DNA of 64,000 nucleotides from Spiroplasma endosymbiont of Lasioglossum villosulum (GTDB lineage Bacteria; Bacillota_I; Bacilli_A; Mycoplasmatales; VBWQ01): NCBI RefSeq assembly GCF_964020195.1, contig NZ_OZ026539.1, positions 438,299 to 502,298 of the forward strand, read 5' to 3'. Shown piece by piece: positions 57,937 to 64,000 of this stretch (position 1 is its first letter; each line of letters starts with the position of its first letter). The notes under the pieces were generated by a model. It saw only the letters and a program-made list of their open reading frames with translations, ran no database searches and was not told where the DNA came from. The position numbers and the translations under genes were made by a program.

Positions 57937-58585
57937 ATTAATTTTTAAAAAAGAAACTCATCAATATTTTTTAGAAGATAAAGAATTAATATCAGTTTCT
58001 AGAATTATTGATAATTATTTAGGATTTAGTTATAGTCATATAGCACCAGAAGTATTAAAAAATGCTTCAAATCGTGGTAAATGAGTTCATAAACTTAATG
58101 AATTATATTTACAAAATATTAATGAAGAAAATATTATTAATAATTTATTAAAAAAATTAAAACCAGTAACTAATTCAATAAATTATTCTTATTGTAAAAA
58201 ATCACTAATATTTTTAAAAGAAAAATTTAAAGATAAAAATAATTATGAATTTATTATTGAAAAACCTATTGCTGATAATTTAATTGCTGGAACACCAGAT
58301 TTAGTTTATTTAGATAAAAAAGAAAATAAATATTATTTAGTAGATTATAAAACTTATGCTTGTATTGATGAAGATAAATTAAAAAGAATTAAATTACAAT
58401 TAACTGCTTATTATTGTATGTTACTTGAGAATGGTATAACTCCATCTTATAAAACTTATGTTTATTTAACTAATAAAAATAGTCAACAAGAAATAAAAAT
58501 AGAAATAACAAATGAATTAATAATTGAATGAATGAATGCAAAAACAAAATATTTTAAAGGAGAAGATAAAAATGAAAACATTTAA
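57929..58585 (+). CDS. PD-(D/E)XK exonuclease of the RecB/YqaJ/Cas4 type
   Basis: 218 residues with TGA as Trp. The nuclease core is clear: AGTPDLVYLDKKENKYYLVD followed by YKT, i.e. motif II (D) and motif III (D-x-K), with KLQLTAYY downstream as in YqaJ/Cas4-type enzymes. It begins with FKKETHQYFLEDKELISVSR. A RecT annealing protein is encoded 370 bases on. The pair nuclease plus RecT is a standard phage recombination system: the nuclease resects DNA ends and RecT anneals the strands. Confidence 0.82.
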
Positions 58586-58748
58586 TGAAATAAAAAACGA
58601 ATTAACAATCAAACAAATTAAAGAAAATATTAAATATTTAAATGAATTATTAGAATATTCGCATGATGAAGTAATTGAATTTGAAATTAGAAAACAAATT
58701 AAATATGAATTAAGTTTATTAAAAACAAGGATAAATAAGTATGAATAA
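58572..58748 (+). CDS. Small helical protein
   Basis: 58 residues from ATG 58572, with AAAGGAG seven bases before; the longer frame from 58536 lies within the nuclease gene. It is a charged alpha-helical protein (NELTIKQIKENIKYLNELLE). It overlaps the nuclease end. Function unknown. Confidence 0.6.
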   Translation: MKTFNEIKNELTIKQIKENIKYLNELLEYSHDEVIEFEIRKQIKYELSLLKTRINKYE

Positions 58749-58860
58749 ATGTAAATATTGTAATAAAAGAATTTGATTAAGTAAAAATTGATGTATGAAA
58801 TGTTTAGAAAAAATAGTTGATGAAATAACAAGTAATAAGAAGGATGACAATCATGGATAA
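58741..58860 (+). CDS. Cys-rich microprotein 3 (zinc ribbon)
   Basis: 39 residues from ATG 58741, overlapping the previous stop. It has CKYC and CMKC pairs about 15 residues apart and an acidic/Lys tail. Similar to microprotein 2. Confidence 0.6.
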
Positions 58861-58960
58861 ATCAATTTTAATTTTATTAAAACATATAGGCAAAATTAAT
58901 AAAAAATTAGATGAAATTTTAGAAATATTAAATAAAAAAGGAGAATCAACTAATGAGTAA
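58853..58960 (+). CDS. 35-residue helical peptide
   Basis: ATG 58853 overlaps the previous gene and the stop overlaps the recT start. Sequence MDKSILILLKHIGKINKKLD and on, an amphipathic helix. It may be a real coupled gene or only a spacer. Confidence 0.5.
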   Translation: MDKSILILLKHIGKINKKLDEILEILNKKGESTNE

Positions 58961-59795
58961 TAATAAAAATGAATTAAAAATTCCTAATTTTATTAAAAGT
59001 AATAAAGAAGAATATGTAAAATTTAGAAATTATTATGAAATGATTATAAATTCTAGTAAAGATTTAAAAACTATGAATACACAAAGTTTAATTAATGCAT
59101 TAATTAATTTATATAAGTTAAATCTTTCTATTAATCCAATTAAAAAAGAATTAGCATTAATACCTTATGGTGATGAATTACAAGTACAAATTCAAGAAGA
59201 TGGTTGATTAACATTATTACAAAGAACTGGATTAGTAATTGATTTTCAAAGAGAAAAAATAACAACTGCACATAAATTTAATAAAGAAAATAATAAATGA
59301 GAAATTAATCCAGCATTAATTTTTGAAAGAAAAACTATTAATACAATTGATTATTATTGTTATATTTCTCTTTTAGATAAAAATGGTAAAATTAATAATT
59401 TTTATAAAGGAATGACTGTTGAAGAAATTAATCAACATAAAGATAAATATGGCAAAACTTATAATAAAAAAAGTCAAGAATGAAAATTAAATCATATATG
59501 AACTTCTGCTTTTGACCAAATGGCTTTAAAAACTGTTGTAAAAGCACTTATTCGAGAAATTAATAAAACACCAATTATTGTATTAAATAATCAAGATGAT
59601 ATTAATTTAGCACTTCAATTAGACCAAGGTGTAGTAATTGATGAAGAAACTATTGCTTATAAAGATAATAATGGTGATGAAGTTAAAATTATTAATTCAA
59701 ATAATAATATTGATAATACTGATTTAAATTCTACCTTATCTAAATTAAAAGAATTAGAAAAAGAAGAAGAAATTATAGAAAATTTTGAAGTTTAA
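58953..59795 (+). CDS. recT: RecT-family single-strand annealing protein
   Basis: 280 residues with TGA as Trp; start ATG 58953 after AAAGGAG. The RecT core is visible: NTQSLINALINLYKLNLSIN, then PIKKELALIPYGDELQVQ, QEDGWLTLLQRTG, and later NHIWTSAFDQMALKTVVKAL. The acidic C-terminal tail is typical. It anneals single strands in phage recombination or replication, together with the exonuclease upstream. Confidence 0.85.
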
Positions 59796-59812
59796 TGAAA
59801 GGTAAATTTATC

Positions 59813-60088
59813 ATGACATGTATGTGAACTGAATCATTAGGAACTTTAATAGAAAATAAAGTAGATAATATACAAATACAATGTGAAAATAAATCAGAAG
59901 AAAAACCAGATAAATATGGCAGAGTATACTGTTCTATTCATAGAAAAATAGTTGATGAAATTAATAAATCAAGACATAAAAATTGTATTAATAAAGAAAA
60001 ATTAATTGAATATTTAATTGAACATGACACATTAGATATGGAATTAATAATTGAATATTTAGAAAGAGGTGTATTTGATAATGAATAA
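59813..60088 (+). CDS. Hypothetical early protein with Cys/His residues
   Basis: 91 residues, start ATG 59813, preceded by GAAAGG. Contains C…C…C…H (MTCMW, IQCENK, VYCSIH), perhaps a zinc site, and an acidic helical C-terminus. No family recognised. Its stop overlaps the next start. Confidence 0.6.
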
Positions 60089-60227
60089 AGAAAAATTAAT
60101 TATTTGATTAAATAAACAAATTAGTATTTGTTTATGTGATTCTTTAAAAGAAGCAGGTAAACTTACTGCTTATTATAAAGTACTTGAATTTATAGAAAAT
60201 GGAGAATTTGATAATGATAATTTATAA
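60081..60227 (+). CDS. Small early protein
   Basis: 48 residues from ATG 60081, overlapping the upstream stop by eight bases (ATGAATAA). One TGA Trp. It ends in GEFDNDNL, resembling the end GVFDNE of the upstream protein. Unknown function. Confidence 0.55.
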
Positions 60228-60384
60228 ATGTAATTATTGTAAAAAATTCATAATGGATGGTAATTGAATAAGAAATTATAGAAAAATTTTTTGATTCAAA
60301 AAAATAAAATGATATATGCATGAAATCTGCTTTATAGAATACGAAAATAAAGAACTAAATAAAGATAAGGAAAGTAAACAATAA
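60214..60384 (+). CDS. Cys/His-rich microprotein 4
   Basis: 56 residues from ATG 60214, overlapping the previous gene. CNYC at the start and HEIC near the middle form a probable zinc site; the spacer holds four Trp codons written TGA. Last gene before the ribozyme region. Confidence 0.6.
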
Positions 60385-60399
60385 TTAATATTTAGGCAT

Positions 60400-60460
60400 T
60401 TGACATATATCCTTTCTAACTCCTATTCCCTATTTTTTATTCTTGCTTAAAATATGTCAA
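60400..60460 (+). other. Leader hairpin with polypyrimidine loop
   Basis: TTGACATAT (60400-60408) pairs with ATATGTCAA (60452-60460). The 43-base loop is almost only C and T for its first 30 bases (60409-60447), unlike its surroundings. It lies 40 bases upstream of the hammerhead ribozyme. Confidence 0.45.
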
Positions 60461-60499
60461 TGTAAGTCCTAACTATAACAGAGATTTTATCTCTATACA

Positions 60500-60580
60500 G
60501 AACGAAACTATAGAATTATTAAAATTTGGATAACATTATAATTCTATAGTCCACCGTTTATTTACGGTGCTGATGAGTTC
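60500..60580 (+). ncRNA. Type II hammerhead ribozyme
   Basis: All core elements are present in order: GAAC (60500-60503, stem II), GAAA (60504-60507), stem III CTATAGAATTA / TAATTCTATAG (60508-60518 with 60539-60549), U-C cleavage site (60550-60551, with A15.1-U16.1 pair), stem I CACCG/CGGTG (60552-60556 with 60565-60569), CUGAUGA (60570-60576), and GUUC (60577-60580) closing stem II. Stem II is the open one, so this is type II. Predicted cleavage is after C60551. It lies between two early genes, 19 bases before the next ATG. Confidence 0.88.
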
Positions 60581-60598
60581 ATAAAAGGATGTGAAATA

Positions 60599-60853
60599 AT
60601 GAGAAATATTAGAACTGAATGATTTTATAATGAAAAAAGTCCAAAAGAAATAAAATGTCCAACAGTTGGATTATTAAAAAATAAAGAAGATGCTTTATGT
60701 TATTTATTAGCATTAAATTTATATCCAAAATTATATCCACAATATATTTATTATTCATGAATATTAGAAAATAATACTGGATATTTAATTATTTGTGGTA
60801 ATAATCGAGATACAGTAGGAAATATGCAATTTAAATTTATAAAAGGAGAATAA
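60599..60853 (+). CDS. Hypothetical phage protein downstream of the ribozyme
   Basis: 84 residues from ATG 60599, preceded by AAAAGGATG; three TGA Trp codons. An alpha/beta small domain (VGLLKNKEDALCYLLALNLY; GYLIICGNNRDTVGN). Its mRNA would start with the cleaved stem I. Unknown function. Confidence 0.6.
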
Positions 60854-60856
60854 AAA

Positions 60857-61681
60857 ATGCCAAATACAGAAAATTCACAATCAAATTATACTTTATTAAA
60901 ATTAATAAGAACTGGAATAAGTCCAATTTGTGCAATGATTGGTACAAGTGCTTATTATGGTCAACTTATAGGTAATCCAATATTAGGTAGTATTAATTCA
61001 TTATTATTTAGCAAAAAATTAGGTATTGATATATGAAATTTAAATCAAATGCCAAGTTTAAAAAGTAAACTATTAAATTCAAGTAAAAAAATAGCATTAG
61101 GATTAGGAACAATTGGAATAGTTAATTATGCTAAATTTACTAACTCTTCAATTAATCCTAATCCAACAGAAAGTCCAATAACTACTACTGTTGACCCTTT
61201 TCCACCAGATTTATTATTAAGTACTACTAATAATAATGATAATCATTTAATGGATTGAGATACATTTATTAGTCTTAACTCATATGGTATTGCAAATTTA
61301 GTTGCTGGAATTACTGAATTAATACCAAGTAAATTTGAAACTATACGTAAAATAGCAAATATGGCTACTGGTGGTTGTTTGATTAGTAGTGGTGTTGCTA
61401 TGGGTATTAATAATGATTTTAATAATGCTTATGCAGTTCCTACAATAGTTGCTGGTGCAAGTGAAATTATTCATAATTTATTACCAATTGATACAAATCA
61501 TAATAATACAGAAATGCAAGAAACACCATTTAATAATGAAACTACAAGATTAATTAATGATAATAGATTTACTATTAATAGTGAAACAACTAGTCAATAC
61601 GGTAGTGATAATATGAGCGAAGTACCATTAAATTATGATAATGCTTCATTAAATTGAGATTATAATCATATGAGTTTATAA
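60857..61681 (+). CDS. Multi-helix phage membrane protein
   Basis: 274 residues, start ATG 60857, three bases after the upstream stop with AAAGGAG inside the end of that gene. Hydrophobic helices lie at about residues 15-35, 75-95, 140-155 and 170-190 (CAMIGTSAYYGQLIGNPILG; KIALGLGTIGIVNY). Linkers are Asn/Thr-rich, and the tail is hydrophilic. No known family. Terminated by a strong hairpin. Confidence 0.65.
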
Positions 61682-61687
61682 ATAAAT

Positions 61688-61713
61688 AAAAATGCCTATT
61701 AAAGGCATTTTTT
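61688..61713 (+). terminator. Terminator of the early operon
   Basis: AAAAATGCCT (61688-61697) pairs with AGGCATTTTT (61703-61712), with trailing T, between convergent genes. Confidence 0.9.
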
Positions 61714-61717
61714 ACTA

Positions 61718-61924
61718 TTAATAAATACTTTTTATTTCTGGTTGTTTATTAATAGAATTTAATTTACTTTGTAATTTATTAATTTTATTTTGTTTTTTAA
61801 GTGCTTTTTTATTAGGGTCTGTTAAAGATTTACCAAATGCAACTAATGCTTTTCCTAATTTAATTAAAACATAACCTCCATTAATACATAAATTAGCAAC
61901 TATAATAATTGTTGTAGTATCCAT
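61718..61924 (-). CDS. Small phage protein with N-terminal helix
   Basis: 68 residues from ATG 61924, after AAAGGTGGTGATT, the same ribosome site as the portal-like gene. A hydrophobic N-terminal half (IIIVANLCINGGYVLIKLGK) is followed by a Lys/Asn-rich tail. It occupies the place where the first cluster has its portal-like gene. Confidence 0.6.
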   Translation of the reverse strand: MDTTTIIIVANLCINGGYVLIKLGKALVAFGKSLTDPNKKALKKQNKINKLQSKLNSINKQPEIKSIY

Positions 61925-61925
61925 A

Positions 61926-62410
61926 TTAATCACCACCTTTCTAAAATATTTGATTAATTTTTAATACAATTTTTACTATAATAAATATAATTAAACCAGC
62001 AACAGCCGAAGATAATAACACTCGAATTAAACCTAAAATAATTTTTATAATTTTAAAAATCATAATCTTATTCCTGTAATTCTTCTAATTTTTTAAAAAT
62101 ATAATCTCTACCCATACCCCACATTATTCTATTGTTATAAACATTAATTTCAATTTGTTGGTTATTATTATTATTATTTGCTATTCATAAACTACTTTTT
62201 ACAACGCTTGTATCTAATTGATAATAAAAATTAATTATTTGTCAACTATAATTTTTATTATTTTCTTGACGTGTATAATCCCCATAACTTATATATATTC
62301 TATAATGTGTTTTATCTTTAAATATATATTTTATATAATTTTGATTATTATTATTTTTATCTGTTATAATTTCTCCTACTTCTTTTCAATTTGAACCACT
62401 TGGAGTTGGT
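61926..62410 (-). repeat. Direct repeat covering fibre C-terminus and 40-residue protein, copy 2
   Basis: Closely similar to 53463-53950, same orientation, about 8.46 kb away. Recombination between the copies could delete or excise the early operon, or swap fibre fronts. Confidence 0.8.
61941..62063 (-). CDS. 40-residue single-helix membrane protein, second copy
   Basis: ATG 62063 to TAG 61941. MIFKIIKIILGLIRVLLSSA and on, nearly the same as the protein at 53480-53602. Same placement after the fibre gene. Confidence 0.65.
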   Translation of the reverse strand: MIFKIIKIILGLIRVLLSSAVAGLIIFIIVKIVLKINQIF

Positions 62411-63663
62411 TGTGGTTGTTTTTCTAATATTTCATTAATTGCTTGTAATAATTTTTTATTTTGAGTTTTTAATATTTGATATTCATTATTTTCTAATAAA
62501 TCCTTACAAAGTAATGAATTTTCTTCATCATTTAATGAAACTTCATTTGTTTCAGTATTATATTTAAAATAATCATTTGAAAATTTTTTATCTTTTATTT
62601 TTTCTTTTAACTCATTAATACCACCAACAATAGTTTTATTAGTAGTTTCTAAATTAGGATTTTCAGTACTAAGAGCATTAATAGTAAAAGCATATGAAAA
62701 TTTATCTATATCCACTTTATCTTCTAATTTTTTATCAATTTCTGATTTATTATAATAATTAGTTAAATTTGCACTAATGGTATTAGTTTCATCAATATTA
62801 ATATTTGAACCAACAGTTAATTTATCTTGTTTTTTATCTAATAATTGATTAGTTTCTTGTTTATTATAATAGTTAGTTAAATCTGGAATTTTACTATCAA
62901 CATATTCTTTAGTTGTAGCATCACTTAAAAATGTAGGGGTACCAACATCAATAATTCTTTTTCCATTAACATCAATACCTTTATAATCTTTTGACTTTAT
63001 AAAATTAGGATTATCTTTATCAACTTCTCATAATGAATCAATATTACTATCAACATTAAATTTTAATTTAGGTATAGTATCACTAACATCTTGAATAGTA
63101 ATACCAGTACCTTCAATTAATCCCATTTTTTGTAAAAATGTTTTATTACCAGAATCTCAAGTAATAACTCTTGTATCACTTTCATCAAATATACTAGGTG
63201 TATTAAAATTATCTGTATTACATGAAATAGGATTATTAATTGCTTTTCTTGGAGTATGTAAATTTGCTTGTTGTAATAAATTATATACTTCCATTAATAC
63301 ATAATCTGGTTCACTTGGTGGACTAATACTACTTGATAAACCATTACCACTAATAGATACTGAACTTCTTATAAATGCCATTCCATCAGTTAAATAATAT
63401 ATAGTCATTCTTGCTGTTGCTCTTTTAACTAATTGTTGTTGAGTTTCATTAAGATTTTTAAATCCTATTACTTCAATTTGATTACCAGTAATAGTATTAA
63501 TTCTTTCACTTGAAATAGCAATTGCCATAATAGTAAAATCAGTTTTAGTATTATCAGTAGTAGTTTGGTCTGCATCTGGTATAAAACCATATATAGTTTT
63601 TAAATCATCTTTTGTAATATAATTTAAATTTACATTTCAATCAATATTATTTTTGTTTTCCAT
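62068..63663 (-). CDS. Phage fibre-like / receptor-binding protein 2
   Basis: 531 residues with TGA as Trp, start ATG 63663. The N-terminal half (MENKNNIDWNVNLNYITKDD…) differs fully from that of fibre 1. The middle has two NYYNKxExxxxLxxK repeats (LTNYYNKQETNQLLDKKQDK, LTNYYNKSEIDKKLEDK), a pattern known from phage tail fibre stalks. The last ~110 residues match fibre 1 (53607-55319). It starts inside the end of the next upstream gene. Likely a tail fibre or adhesin. Confidence 0.65.
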
Positions 63664-64000
63664 AATCTTTATACCTTCCATATCCTTGTACTGCTTGTGA
63701 TTTATTAACCGTACTAATAACTGATTTATTAGGTTTAGTTACTGCTCTATTTAATTGACTAACATTTTTTCTAACAGTAGAATTCATTTCTTTTCTAGTT
63801 TTATTAACTCCACCTAAATACTCTCTAATAAAAATACTATTAGCACCCGTACCATAAGCACCCATAGATTTACACATATCAATTCAAGTTTCTCTTCAAA
63901 CATTAAAATAATCATATGATTTACTTAAATTTGTTCTATATGTTAATGTAGCAATACCATACGTACCAGATTGTGCTTGTACTACGGGAGTTCATATACC
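63647..64000 (-). CDS. Phage structural protein (partial, continues past the window)
   Basis: The frame enters from the right edge (GIWTPVVQAQSGTYG…) and ends at 63647, overlapping the fibre start by 17 bases. At least 117 residues. It has Trp codons written TGA and a basic, Gln/Lys-rich end (GYGRYKDYGKQK). An ATG at 63877 is internal. Family unknown. Confidence 0.6.

Noticed and set aside
58517-58831. Minus-strand hydrophobic ORF of 104 residues
   Set aside because: Opposite the nuclease end and two small genes with good ribosome sites; its Phe/Leu/Ile-rich sequence is what A-rich coding DNA gives on the other strand.

Overview
The window is from a Spiroplasma-like mollicute. It is extremely AT-rich, and UGA is read as tryptophan in every large gene: SMC, HrcA, ClpB, ObgE, NadE, SecDF, RelA and AspS are all cut by TGA under the standard code but run through to full length otherwise. 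Short lipoprotein leaders, a small ClpB without an N-domain, and the clpB-hrcA-grpE-dnaK-dnaJ order also fit this group.

Layout. 1-1049: end of an unknown gene and a multi-pass membrane protein. 1132-4089: smc. 4162-8183: a two-gene locus, a SIR2-domain gene broken by a stop and a one-base shift, followed by an intact 856-residue protein of unknown function. This looks like a defence locus. 8272-10992: small secreted and surface proteins (one with BspA/DUF285 repeats) and a broken DUF1295-type membrane enzyme. 11046-17942, minus strand: the heat-shock cluster, with CIRCE operators ahead of hrcA and two tandem CIRCE-type elements ahead of clpB. 18270-23054: decayed surface protein, glycine-rich membrane proteins and a frameshifted lipoprotein. 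23343-24661: rplU-prp-rpmA with an L21 leader. 24764-42225: mainly housekeeping, with coaBC, obgE, rmuC, nadE, yebC, ruvA (frameshifted), ruvB, secDF, apt, relA and a T-box-controlled hisS-aspS operon. 42409-50261: accessory zone with a coiled-coil/propeller protein carrying a G7 tract, lipoproteins, an ssb-like gene, degV, an ISLre2-type transposase and a long coiled-coil protein.

50250-64000 is phage-derived. The minus strand carries structural genes: a portal-like protein, a large structural protein, two fibre-like genes with a shared C-terminus and different N-termini, and others. The plus strand (57252-61681) carries an early operon with a RecB/YqaJ-type nuclease, a RecT annealing protein and several tiny Cys-rich proteins. 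Between two early genes lies a complete type II hammerhead ribozyme. One structural gene has lost its 5' end and another is cut by a 17-bp palindrome, so the region looks like two related prophages side by side, at least one of them damaged.

About ten genes carry one-base shifts or stops. Nearly all are accessory genes (secreted, lipoprotein, defence), while roughly 27 kb of housekeeping sequence has only one (ruvA). Several lie in homopolymers (T8, A8, A7, G7). This favours gene decay or phase variation over random assembly error, but reads would be needed to prove it.
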